Below, in pieces: positions 6,451 through 13,867 of a stretch of DNA of 33,022 nucleotides. Position 1 is the first letter of the stretch; every line of letters begins with the position of its first letter. The DNA is taken from NCBI GenBank assembly GCA_026387255.1, contig JAPLMA010000035.1, forward strand, positions 1 through 33,022, in the 5' to 3' direction. The notes below the pieces were generated by a model. It was not told the DNA's origin. It made no database searches and worked only from the letters and a program-made list of their open reading frames with translations. The position numbers and the translations under genes were made by a program. The stretch is from Candidatus Omnitrophota bacterium (lineage in GTDB: Bacteria; Omnitrophota; Gorgyraeia; Gygaellales; Profunditerraquicolaceae).

Positions 6451-6966
6451 ATCCAGATGCTTTTTGGCCTTAATCCTAATCTTTTGCATTAGCTTAACTA
6501 CACTCACATGAGATACCCCCATACGTTTACCTATATCTCTAGTAGTGAGCCCTTGGCTAAAGTAGGTAAGCAGCCTTTTTTCTCTTGGGTTGAAACCATT
6601 ACCCCGGATACTTTCTACTAAAAACTTGTTATGTAAATCCTGCCGGCAATCAGAACAAGCCCAATATTGACCCAAAACATCTTCTACGGTTGCTCCTTCA
6701 TTCGTACTTAAAGCCGCATCAATACTAACAATATTGAAACGCTCATTTACTTTACGGATATAATTCTTTAAATGAAAATAACAACCTTGCAGAATATAAC
6801 TATCTGTTTTATCGCTCAGCTTGCCTTTTAAAAAATTACTCCAAAGATGGATAGTTGCCTCCTGATAAAGATCATCATGGTTAAAACAGCGATAATGCCC
6901 ATTTAACCGGTAAGCAATCCTTTTTATAGTTGGCGATAACTTTTGATGCAACTCTTCAAAACTCAT
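6442..6966 (-). CDS. Sigma-70-family RNA polymerase sigma factor
   Basis: A 174-residue protein with two sigma regions. Region 2 spans roughly residues 15-75 (FNHDDLYQEATIHLWSNFL, then YFHLKNYIRK). Region 4 spans roughly 125-170 (REKRLLTYFSQGLTTRDIGK, then GVSHVSVVKLMQKIRIKAKK), a clear helix-turn-helix. No region 1 or 3 is seen, so it is of ECF-like size. A CSDC pair lies between the regions. The ATG follows GAGGATT. It is preceded by the ANTAR-type leader at 6986-7142 and followed directly by the ammonium genes, so it may read the shared promoter-like block. That link is inference. An HTH regulator of other function is the alternative. Confidence 0.82.
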   Translation of the reverse strand: MSFEELHQKLSPTIKRIAYRLNGHYRCFNHDDLYQEATIHLWSNFLKGKLSDKTDSYILQGCYFHLKNYIRKVNERFNIVSIDAALSTNEGATVEDVLGQYWACSDCRQDLHNKFLVESIRGNGFNPREKRLLTYFSQGLTTRDIGKRMGVSHVSVVKLMQKIRIKAKKHLDKI

Positions 6967-6985
6967 ATTTTAATCCTCAATAAAC

Positions 6986-7028
6986 AAAAAAGGCATCCCT
7001 ACCCCTATTGCTTGGGTAAAGGACGCCT
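6986..7028 (-). terminator. Second intrinsic terminator in the sigma-factor leader
   Basis: On the minus strand AGGCGTCC and GGGATGCCT pair, with an inner TACCC/GGGTA pair, followed by TTTTTT. It ends about 20 nt before the sigma-factor start. Its 5' arm is shared with a hairpin at 7020-7035 (AGGAC, loop TAAGGC, GTCCT). Confidence 0.8.
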
Positions 7029-7035
7029 TAGTCCT
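7020..7035 (-). promoter_or_regulatory. Alternative hairpin overlapping terminator 2, sigma leader
   Basis: AGGAC and GTCCT pair perfectly around TAAGGC. Loop position 4 is G but position 1 is T, so it departs from the ANTAR consensus. It excludes the terminator at 6986-7028 because GGCGTCC is shared. Confidence 0.4.
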
Positions 7036-7042
7036 GACAAAC

Positions 7043-7077
7043 AAAAAAGCCTTCCGGTAAACTTAACTCACCAGAAG
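7043..7077 (-). terminator. First intrinsic terminator in the sigma-factor leader
   Basis: On the minus strand CTTCTGGT pairs with ACCGGAAG over 8 bp with one G-U pair, then GC and six T. The first three bases of the 5' arm belong to the hairpin at 7075-7090. Confidence 0.85.
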
Positions 7078-7106
7078 ACTCCTGTGTCTTTTGCTACAAC
7101 GCTGTA
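7075..7106 (-). promoter_or_regulatory. ANTAR-type tandem hairpins, sigma-factor leader
   Basis: The first hairpin (7095-7106) is TAC, hexaloop AGCGTT, GTA. The second (7075-7090) is AAGAC, hexaloop ACAGGA, GTCTT. Both loops have A1 and G4, and a 4-nt linker separates the hairpins. The second hairpin's 3' arm overlaps the following terminator. This is the cleanest match in the window to the established ANTAR-target layout. The first stem is only 3 bp. Confidence 0.65.
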
Positions 7107-7114
7107 TTAATTAA

Positions 7115-7142
7115 AGTTTAACATATTCTAATGATTTGTCAA
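7115..7142 (-). promoter_or_regulatory. Sigma-70 promoter for the sigma-factor gene
   Basis: TTGACA (7142-7137, overlapping the ATPase stop codon) and TAAACT (7120-7115) are separated by 16 nt. The expected transcript start falls just before the first ANTAR-type hairpin at 7106. The sequence upstream of the -35, AATTTTAG, resembles the left part of the shared block in the ammonium leaders. Confidence 0.6.
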
Positions 7143-10100
7143 CTAAAATTAAAAAAACGTTTCCGCAGTTCCTCCAGAATGAATATTAACGACATAAATA
7201 GAAACAATATACACCAGTCACTTAAACCCAAACCCGTAGTATTGAATATCTTCTGAAAAAACGGCACATAAATCAAGATACAGGTAAAAACAAACGAAAT
7301 AGCAATACTCCAAAAAATACGCATATTGCTGAAGAACCCGATCCTAAATGTTGAATATTTTTCGCTACGGCAATTAAAAACATTAGCGATCTGCATCACT
7401 ATAATACCAACAAAAAGAACGGTTATTGCCTTCAAATGAAGCGGATTAGTAAAAGTAGTATCATTTGGCTCAAGCTGCATTCCAGGTTTCCATCCTCCTT
7501 GAAAAAGTATAAAATAATACGCACCTAAAGTTGCTGAGGCGCTAAGCAATCCCAAAATAATATAACCTCTGAAAAGCACTATTTTATCGATGACCCCCTT
7601 ATTCTTAGGTCTTGGCGGAAGCTGCATAATCCCCGGCTCGGGTTTTTCTGCACCTAATGCCAAGGCGGGAAAAATCTCTGTGCCCAGGTCGATAGCTAAA
7701 ATCTGTAATACGGTTATCGGCATAGGAATTTTTAATAAAACATAGAATATAAAAGGTATCCCCTCGGGCACAAGATGCGCAAATATATAGGTAATAAATT
7801 TCTTGATATTATCAAATACTGCGCGGCCCTCTTCAATGGCAGAAACGATACTGGCAAAGTTATCATCGAGCAAAACCATTTCGGCAGATTCTTTGGCTAC
7901 ATCAGTTCCACGTAACCCCATAGCCACGCCTATATCCGAACGCTTAAGAGCGGGTGCGTCATTAACACCATCTCCGGTAACTGCAACGATATTACCCAAT
8001 TCTTTAAAGGTATTCACTACTCTTAATTTATGCTCCGGGTTTGCCCTGGCAAAAATTATTTCTTTGTTGAGGATCTTTTCCTTTAATTGCTCATCCGTCA
8101 AATGAACCAAATCTGTGCCGGTTATGACCTCATAATTCTGCGAAGAGATAATCCCTACCTGCTTAGCAATAGATAAAGCGGTCACCTGATAATCGCCGGT
8201 AATCATGACTACGCGTATTCCCGCTTTTTTACAAACAGAGATTGCTTCTTTTACTTCCGGCCGGGGAGGATCATACATGCCTGTGGCTCCGATAAAAACT
8301 AAGTCTTTTTCAACGGACTGCGCCGTCGCTTCAGAGATATCCTTTGGGTCAATTTTACAAAACGCGAGACCCAAAACCCTTAAACCCTCTTCTGCGAATC
8401 CATCAATATAAGCGGATATTTCTAATCTCTTCTTTTCTGTTAAATCTACAGCATCGTTCCCAATCATAACCTTAACGGAAAGCTCCAGAATCTCTTTAGG
8501 AGACCCCTTAACAAACGTATAGGTATATCCGTCACTAAGGGTGTGGACAGAGCTCATTCTCTTACGAATTGATTCAAATGGAAAACGTTTAAGAACATGA
8601 TATTTCGGGCGCTCTTGGTCAGCGTCATAACCAGCTTTTTTCATCAAAGTCAATAATGCAGCTTCCGTAGGATCACCAATGACGCTCCAATACTTTGCTA
8701 TCTCTGTAGGAGGATTCAGCTTTGCGGTATTACATAATGCACAGGTATGCATCAACTGATCAAAAGCAACGGTTCTAATCTCATTTTTCAGAAGAGTGCT
8801 GTCCTTAAAAGTAAATTCTCCTACCGGTTCATATCCACTTCCGGACACCTCAATAACTTTATCATTAATCCAAATTTTTCGAACGCTCATTTGGTTAGTT
8901 GTCAGCGTACCGGTTTTATCCGTACAAATAACATTAGTACAACCCAAGGTTTCTACTGAAGAAAGTTTTTTTATCAGAGCTTTACGTTTTGCCATCCTCT
9001 GTACGGCCATAGCAAGGGCAAGAGTTAACGTAGGCATGAGACCTTGAGGAACATTAGCCGTAATAATACCTATAGCAAACATTCCTGAAGCAAAAACCGT
9101 CAATTTAGTAAAGAATAAACCCGCGAAAAAGAAAACAAAACCAATAACAACCGATATAAATGCAATCAATCTGCCTATACGGTTGACTTCTTTCTGTAGC
9201 GGACTAAGATCTTCTTTAACCGTCTGCGTCAAGTATGCAATTTTACCGATCTCCGTTCCCATACCAGTGGCAATAACCACCGCTTTTCCCATACCAGAGG
9301 CAACGCTGGTTCCCGCAAAAACCAGATTAGGCATTTCAAGCCAAAGAAAATCCTTTCCATCATGAAATTCTTCTGAAAATTTATACGATAGTTTGGATTC
9401 GCCGGAGAAGGCGCTATTGTTAAGGCGTAATTCATGAGCCTCAATTAGCCTGGCATCCGCAGGGACATTATCTCCTTCCTCCAACATAATGATATCACCC
9501 GGGACAATCTCGCTTGTCGAAACAAGTCTCTCCTCGCCTTCTCTTATCAAGCGCGCATTGGAAGGGATCAGTTTTGAGAGCGCCTCAATCGCCTTCTCCG
9601 CTTTAAACTCCTGCCAGAAACTAAATACCGCATTAATAAAAACTACAGCAATACATGCCCAACCAGCCTCCGGCATCTGTGCCCAAAAACAAAGAACGCT
9701 GCAAAACCACATCATAACCGCCAATAAATTGGTAAGATGGGATAAGAACCTTATAATTAACAGTGTTTTTTTGACGGCTTTTAATTTATTAGCTCCATAT
9801 ACCTCCAACCGTTTTTTCGCAGAAAATTCGGAGATCCCGTTATCGCTGCTTGCTAATTCAAGATAAATCTCCTCTTTACTTAAAGCAAGAAAACCATCTT
9901 TTTCAACCCCTCCGTGCTGTAATGTCCGATAAAGCTCCTCATTGGTTGAACAATTCAGAAGTTGCCGTATAAATACCTTGTTATCCAAAAGCACAGCTAG
10001 CTTAGATATAATCTTAAGATGCGTTTCACTTTCCACTAATGGAGTAAGAAAAAGCACGACCAAATGCACCGGTTTTTTATCAATAGAGGAAAAATCTATT

Positions 10101-10357
10101 CCCTGCTTTGAGATACCGATAAATATCAATCCGGCTTTTAGTTCGGCTACTCTAGCATGAGGAATAGCTATACCATCCCCCGTTCCGGTAGTTCCGAGTC
10201 TTTCCCTTTTCAGGAGACTTTCCAAAACGTGTTTTTTGTCTTTTATTTTCCGGCTTTTATAAAACTGATCAACGATCTCTCGAATCACACCTTCACTAGT
10301 ATGAGATTTCAAGTTTATATCCACCAGATCCTTATTTATCAAATCAGCGATTTTCAT
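7139..10357 (-). CDS. EIIA(Ntr)-domain-fused P-type cation ATPase (Na+/K+-ATPase-like)
   Basis: A 1072-residue inner-membrane ATP-driven cation pump. Residues 1-150 form a PTS EIIA domain of the fructose/Ntr type, with the phospho-acceptor His67 in TGDGIAIPHAR. From about 155 it is a P-type ATPase: N-terminal cation-ATPase domain, actuator loop with SGES (318-321), phosphorylated Asp480 in CTDKTGTLT, hinge VAVTGDGVNDAPALK, and a C-terminal set of membrane helices. The M5-M6 stretches LVPEGIPF and AIDLGTE match Na+/K+-ATPase-type (P2C) pumps. The M4 motif is PQGL (437-440) instead of PEGL. I chose the ATG at 10355-10357, after AAAGGAGAGC. An earlier in-frame start would lie inside the riboswitch terminator. 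The ion is not determined by sequence; the c-di-AMP riboswitch suggests K+ or K+/Na+ balance. Confidence 0.93.
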   Translation of the reverse strand: MKIADLINKDLVDINLKSHTSEGVIREIVDQFYKSRKIKDKKHVLESLLKRERLGTTGTGDGIAIPHARVAELKAGLIFIGISKQGIDFSSIDKKPVHLVVLFLTPLVESETHLKIISKLAVLLDNKVFIRQLLNCSTNEELYRTLQHGGVEKDGFLALSKEEIYLELASSDNGISEFSAKKRLEVYGANKLKAVKKTLLIIRFLSHLTNLLAVMMWFCSVLCFWAQMPEAGWACIAVVFINAVFSFWQEFKAEKAIEALSKLIPSNARLIREGEERLVSTSEIVPGDIIMLEEGDNVPADARLIEAHELRLNNSAFSGESKLSYKFSEEFHDGKDFLWLEMPNLVFAGTSVASGMGKAVVIATGMGTEIGKIAYLTQTVKEDLSPLQKEVNRIGRLIAFISVVIGFVFFFAGLFFTKLTVFASGMFAIGIITANVPQGLMPTLTLALAMAVQRMAKRKALIKKLSSVETLGCTNVICTDKTGTLTTNQMSVRKIWINDKVIEVSGSGYEPVGEFTFKDSTLLKNEIRTVAFDQLMHTCALCNTAKLNPPTEIAKYWSVIGDPTEAALLTLMKKAGYDADQERPKYHVLKRFPFESIRKRMSSVHTLSDGYTYTFVKGSPKEILELSVKVMIGNDAVDLTEKKRLEISAYIDGFAEEGLRVLGLAFCKIDPKDISEATAQSVEKDLVFIGATGMYDPPRPEVKEAISVCKKAGIRVVMITGDYQVTALSIAKQVGIISSQNYEVITGTDLVHLTDEQLKEKILNKEIIFARANPEHKLRVVNTFKELGNIVAVTGDGVNDAPALKRSDIGVAMGLRGTDVAKESAEMVLLDDNFASIVSAIEEGRAVFDNIKKFITYIFAHLVPEGIPFIFYVLLKIPMPITVLQILAIDLGTEIFPALALGAEKPEPGIMQLPPRPKNKGVIDKIVLFRGYIILGLLSASATLGAYYFILFQGGWKPGMQLEPNDTTFTNPLHLKAITVLFVGIIVMQIANVFNCRSEKYSTFRIGFFSNMRIFWSIAISFVFTCILIYVPFFQKIFNTTGLGLSDWCILFLFMSLIFILEELRKRFFNFS

Positions 10358-10395
10358 TTCTTGCTCTCCTTTTATATCAATGGCCTCATACAAAG

Positions 10396-10421
10396 AAAAA
10401 ACCAGAGGACGCATTCTCTGG
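10396..10421 (-). terminator. Riboswitch expression-platform terminator
   Basis: On the minus strand CCAGAGA and CTCTGG pair around a short loop, followed by TTTTTT. It lies between the c-di-AMP aptamer and the ATPase start, as expected for a transcriptional OFF switch. Confidence 0.85.
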
Positions 10422-10426
10422 TGTGT

Positions 10427-10590
10427 TCTCTCAAAAATAGGCTTACGAGGTTAGCTGTCGGGCTAGGATTGAGTAATCCTAATCTAAAATCATCTAGATA
10501 TTCGCCCCAAGGTTATTTTAATTAACCTTCTCTTGGTTTCCCCGCTATCCCTTTAGGCCTGCATAAAAATCATTACATCCCTAAAGAGAG
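10427..10590 (-). ncRNA. c-di-AMP riboswitch (ydaO-yuaA type)
   Basis: On the minus strand the conserved aptamer segments occur in order: AGCGGGGAAACC, CTTGGGGCGAAT, a TAGGAT/ATCCTA hairpin, and AGCCCGACAGCTAACCTCGT followed by AAGCC. The closing helix is CTCTC (10590-10586) with GAGAG (10431-10427). The spacing and motifs match the ydaO class known to bind c-di-AMP and to shut off potassium and osmolyte transport genes. A terminator follows at once. This supports the downstream ATPase being switched off when c-di-AMP is high. Confidence 0.93.
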
Positions 10591-10609
10591 ATTAAGCATA
10601 TAGAAAATA

Positions 10610-10637
10610 TTTATAACACAAAAAATAATATTGTCAA
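10610..10637 (-). promoter_or_regulatory. Sigma-70 promoter of the riboswitch-ATPase unit
   Basis: TTGACA (10637-10632), 16 nt, TATAAA (10615-10610). The expected start lies about 10-15 nt before the riboswitch closing helix. It lies in the gap after the GAF-ANTAR stop, so the ATPase is its own transcription unit. Confidence 0.75.
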
Positions 10638-10659
10638 GATTAGATAGTAATTAGGGGCG

Positions 10660-11382
10660 TTAATTCTTTCCTCTTATTTCCTTTGCCAGGATAATCGCTT
10701 CAGCGACTTCACGCATGGATTTACGCATATTCATACTTTGTTTTTGAATTAAACGGTACGCCTCTGAAGAATTAATATTTGCATCAAGCGAAAGTATATC
10801 CTTTGCCCGCTCAACCAGCTTACGCGTAGTCAAAGCCTCTTCGGCAGAACGCACCCGTAAATCCAACTCAGCATTTTCAATAGCAATCGCCGCTTGATTA
10901 GCTAAAGCCGTCAAAAGATCCAATTCATGCTTAGAGAATTTATGTTTCTTGGAAGTATAACAGTTAAGCACGCCGATTACCCTGCCCTTTACTGCCAAGG
11001 GTACACAAGCCAAGGAACATAATCCTTCTTTTCTGGCGATGTCCTGATTTAAGTAACACGGGTCGGCTTTTACATCCAAAATGCAGATCGCCTTATTATC
11101 TTTGGCCACTACACCGGCAATACCTTCTCCCAGTGGAATATTCGGCTTTTTATTATATGCCTCGGATATTGACTGTGTCGCCTTAACCACTAATTCTTTT
11201 TTATCCGGGTCCAACAGCATTAAAGAAGAAATTTTAGAATTCATAATCTCAGCAGTGACTTGAACCACCAGGCGCAATAACTCCTCAAGATACATTCCAG
11301 AGGTAATCAAATTAGCAACCTTGGAAATTGCCTCAATTTGCTTTACATAGACTCCAAAATTATCTTTCTTTTTAACAACCAT
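10660..11382 (-). CDS. GAF-ANTAR RNA-binding antiterminator
   Basis: A 240-residue cytoplasmic regulator. A GAF sensory domain spans about residues 15-165 (IPLGEGIAGVVAK, then ACVPLAVKGRVIGVLNCYTS, LLTALANQAAIAIENA). An ANTAR domain spans about 183-236 (TRKLVERAKDIL, then SSEAYRLIQKQSMN, MREVAEAIILAKE). ANTAR proteins bind paired hexaloop hairpins in nascent RNA and prevent termination, often in nitrogen genes. The ATG shares one base with the aminotransferase stop (TAATG), so the two are translationally coupled. The hexaloop hairpins at 6366-6402 and 7075-7106 are candidate targets. The GAF ligand is unknown. Confidence 0.92.
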   Translation of the reverse strand: MVVKKKDNFGVYVKQIEAISKVANLITSGMYLEELLRLVVQVTAEIMNSKISSLMLLDPDKKELVVKATQSISEAYNKKPNIPLGEGIAGVVAKDNKAICILDVKADPCYLNQDIARKEGLCSLACVPLAVKGRVIGVLNCYTSKKHKFSKHELDLLTALANQAAIAIENAELDLRVRSAEEALTTRKLVERAKDILSLDANINSSEAYRLIQKQSMNMRKSMREVAEAIILAKEIRGKN

Positions 11383-12533
11383 TATCTTTTCTTTTCTAAA
11401 AACCTTTTTAACCTGGTTAAAGCTTCTTTTAAATTATCCAGGCTGGAGGCATAAGAGATCCTAATATATCCTTCTCCACTTAACCCAAAAGCTGTGCCCG
11501 GGACAACCGCAACTTTCTCTTCTTCCAGTAGTTTACGCGAAAAGTCCATTGAAGATAAACCCGTGTTCTTTATCGAAGGAAAAAGATAAAAAGCTCCCTG
11601 TGGCTTTAAACATTTTAAACCTAAGCGATTCAATTCCGCAACCATAAATTCACGCCGACGATTATATTCGCGCTTCATCTGTTCTACAGATTTTTTTGCG
11701 CTGACCAAAGCTTCCGCCGCTGCCATTTGGCTAGTAATTGACACGCACATAATCGTATATTGATGAATTTTAGTCATCGCCGCAATAATCTCTTTGGGCC
11801 CACAAGCAAAACCCACCCGCCAGCCGGTCATCGCATATGCCTTAGAAAATCCGTTAAAATACACTGTATTCTCCTTGGCTTTCGGTAAAGTTGGAAAAGC
11901 CACATGCTCAAAATCATAAGTCAAATCAGCGTAAACTTCATCGCTAATACAAAGCACTTTATGCTTAAGCAAAACTTTATTTATATCGACCAACTCCTTA
12001 CGCCGGTAAGAAACACCAGTGGGGTTAGTGGGATAATTTAAAATAACCGCTTTGGTCTTCTGATCAATATGCTTTTCTAAAAGTTTAGGGGTGATTTTAA
12101 AACCATCGCGGGATGTATCGATATAAACCGGTATACCACCTGCCAACTCTGTGACCGGTCCGTATGAAACATAGCTGGGTACTGGAATTAATATCTTATC
12201 CCCGGGATTAATAATTGCTCGCAAAACAAGATCCAGTCCTTCACTAACTCCTACCGTAATTAATGTTTCTTCATCCGGGCAATACTCAAGGTTATATTTA
12301 TCTTTTAGATAGCGATGAATACTTAGGCGCAATTTATAGAGCCCTTTATTCGAAGTATAACTGGTAAACCCCTGCTCTAAAGAATAAATCCCTGCCTCAC
12401 GAATCTGCCAGGGAGTGACGAAATCCGGCTCTCCAACTCCTAATGATATAACCTCCTTCATCCCCAGCACCAGATCGAAAAACGCCCGAATTCCGGAAGG
12501 CTGCATTTTTTCTACAACTTTTGATATTTTCAC
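11382..12533 (-). CDS. Class I/II PLP-dependent aminotransferase
   Basis: A 383-residue cytoplasmic enzyme that moves amino groups between an amino acid and a 2-oxo acid using pyridoxal phosphate. It shows NYPTNPTGVSYRRKEL, the Asp and Tyr of SDEVYADLTY, the PLP Lys in FNGFSKAYAMTGWRVGF and the substrate-carboxylate Arg in YIRISYASS. The length is normal for the AspB/PatA-like fold-type I group. The substrate is not fixed by sequence (aspartate, alanine or aromatic). It lies 10 nt after an Lrp/AsnC-type regulator and overlaps the GAF-ANTAR gene by one base. Confidence 0.92.
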   Translation of the reverse strand: MKISKVVEKMQPSGIRAFFDLVLGMKEVISLGVGEPDFVTPWQIREAGIYSLEQGFTSYTSNKGLYKLRLSIHRYLKDKYNLEYCPDEETLITVGVSEGLDLVLRAIINPGDKILIPVPSYVSYGPVTELAGGIPVYIDTSRDGFKITPKLLEKHIDQKTKAVILNYPTNPTGVSYRRKELVDINKVLLKHKVLCISDEVYADLTYDFEHVAFPTLPKAKENTVYFNGFSKAYAMTGWRVGFACGPKEIIAAMTKIHQYTIMCVSITSQMAAAEALVSAKKSVEQMKREYNRRREFMVAELNRLGLKCLKPQGAFYLFPSIKNTGLSSMDFSRKLLEEEKVAVVPGTAFGLSGEGYIRISYASSLDNLKEALTRLKRFLEKKR

Positions 12534-12543
12534 TTATCTATCC

Positions 12544-13029
12544 TTAATAAGAAATAGCTATCCTTTTATTCTCTGACTTTTGTTTCAAGATTACTCCATC
12601 TTCTTTATATTTTTTCAGTAAAAAGTGCGTAGCGGTTCCGCGCACATTTTCTAAGCAAGAAAGCTTCTCTGCCACAAAATTTGAAACTGTATGCAAATTC
12701 TTGCCCTCTACCACTACTAACAAATCATATGTCCCGCTAATTAAATAACAGCTGGTGACTTCAGGAAATGAATAGATGCGCTGGGCAATCTTCTCAAAAC
12801 CCAGATCCTTCTGCGGAACAATATTTACCTCAATTAATGCCCGCACTTCAGATTCAGTATCTTTAATCAAATCCTTATTGATGACCGCTTTATATTTTAA
12901 AATTGCTCCCTCTTTTTCGTACTGCTTAATCGCCTTCTTTACTGCATCCGGTTTTTTATGAATCATCTTAGCAATATCTTCTACGCTAGCCCGGCCATCT
13001 TTTTCTAATATCTCTAATATCTCGTCCAT
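12544..13029 (-). CDS. Lrp/AsnC-family transcriptional regulator
   Basis: A 161-residue protein. The N-terminal winged helix-turn-helix covers residues 1-55 (DGRASVEDIAKMIHKKPDAV, then AIKQYEKEGAILKYKAVIN). The RAM/AsnC effector domain follows (about 60-140; VRALIEVNI and VTSCYLISGTYDLLVVVEG). Such proteins sense amino acids and control their metabolism. It is placed directly before the aminotransferase, which it may regulate. A basic tail follows residue 140. Confidence 0.88.
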   Translation of the reverse strand: MDEILEILEKDGRASVEDIAKMIHKKPDAVKKAIKQYEKEGAILKYKAVINKDLIKDTESEVRALIEVNIVPQKDLGFEKIAQRIYSFPEVTSCYLISGTYDLLVVVEGKNLHTVSNFVAEKLSCLENVRGTATHFLLKKYKEDGVILKQKSENKRIAISY

Positions 13030-13046
13030 TTTTCTTTTCTCCCCTC

Positions 13047-13766
13047 TTAGTAAATGTGACAGATCTCTGCGCCTTTTCTTTTATGCTCTGAATTTTTATA
13101 CATTCTGATTACTTTATTAACTTTATTACTGCCGGCAACCTGTTTTTTATGGTTGCAGAATCTATCTAAAATATCATCCAATTCATTGTAAGTTATGCCC
13201 ATCTCCCCTTCATCGGTCTGTCCATGCCAAAGCCCGGCCGTAGGCGGCTTAGTAATAATCTCCTGTGGTATTTTTAACTCTCGAGCGAGCCGGCGTACCT
13301 GACGTTTAAATAAATCCGCAATCGGTAATATATCCACTCCGCCATCACCATATTTAGTAAAATATCCAACCAGCAGTTCAGATTTATTTCCGGTACCGCA
13401 AACCAAATAGTTTAGTTTATTGGCAAAATAATAAAGCGTGCTCATGCGCAGGCGCGGTTTAAGATTTCCCCGCGCCAGGCTGATTGCCCCGGGTAAAACT
13501 TTTAGGAAATTATTATAAACTGCGGATAAATCCACAAGCTTGGATTTAAGCCCTAACTTATGCGTAACTAATTTTGCATCTTTTAAATCCTGCGGATGGC
13601 TATTGCAAGGCAAAAAAAGAACGAGTAAATTATTTCTACCCACCGCTGCTTTAGCTAATGCCGCGACTACAGCAGAGTCTATGCCTCCGGAAAGTCCCAA
13701 AACAATACCTTTGGCCCCGGAATCCTTAACTTTTTGTTTAATCCATGAAACAATCTTAATACGCAT
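13047..13766 (-). CDS. nadE: Ammonia-dependent NAD+ synthetase
   Basis: Makes NAD+ from deamido-NAD+, ATP and ammonia, in the cytoplasm. The 239-residue protein has the PP-loop SGGIDSA near residues 25-31, followed by ALAKAAVG, the stretch GTGNKSELLVGYFTKYGDGG and the C-terminal KPPTAGLWHGQTDEGEMG. It lacks a glutaminase domain, so free ammonia is the N donor, which fits the nitrogen theme of the operon. The start ATG at 13766 has only a weak ribosome site. A stop codon eleven codons upstream rules out a much longer protein. It is first in the nadE-lrp-aminotransferase-ANTAR run. Confidence 0.93.
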   Translation of the reverse strand: MRIKIVSWIKQKVKDSGAKGIVLGLSGGIDSAVVAALAKAAVGRNNLLVLFLPCNSHPQDLKDAKLVTHKLGLKSKLVDLSAVYNNFLKVLPGAISLARGNLKPRLRMSTLYYFANKLNYLVCGTGNKSELLVGYFTKYGDGGVDILPIADLFKRQVRRLARELKIPQEIITKPPTAGLWHGQTDEGEMGITYNELDDILDRFCNHKKQVAGSNKVNKVIRMYKNSEHKRKGAEICHIY

Positions 13767-13818
13767 GATAAAAGCCTTGGAAAAACTATTTACTACTATT
13801 TAGATGGGTAATGATTGG

Positions 13819-13847
13819 ATTATATACCAGTAAATAGGGGGGGTCAA
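13819..13847 (-). promoter_or_regulatory. Sigma-70 promoter of the nadE operon
   Basis: TTGACC (13847-13842), 17 nt, TATAAT (13824-13819). It has a perfect -10 and optimal spacing, about 50 nt before nadE. A run of seven C lies at the -35 edge. Confidence 0.8.
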
Positions 13848-13867
13848 GGATATTAAATTTACGGAAA

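Noticed and set aside
9489-9866. 125-codon plus-strand open frame inside the P-type ATPase
   Set aside because: Lies opposite conserved ATPase sequence and has no recognisable features.
10358-10414. N-terminal extension of the P-type ATPase starting at 10414
   Set aside because: It would start inside the riboswitch terminator hairpin, and a good ribosome site precedes the ATG at 10357.
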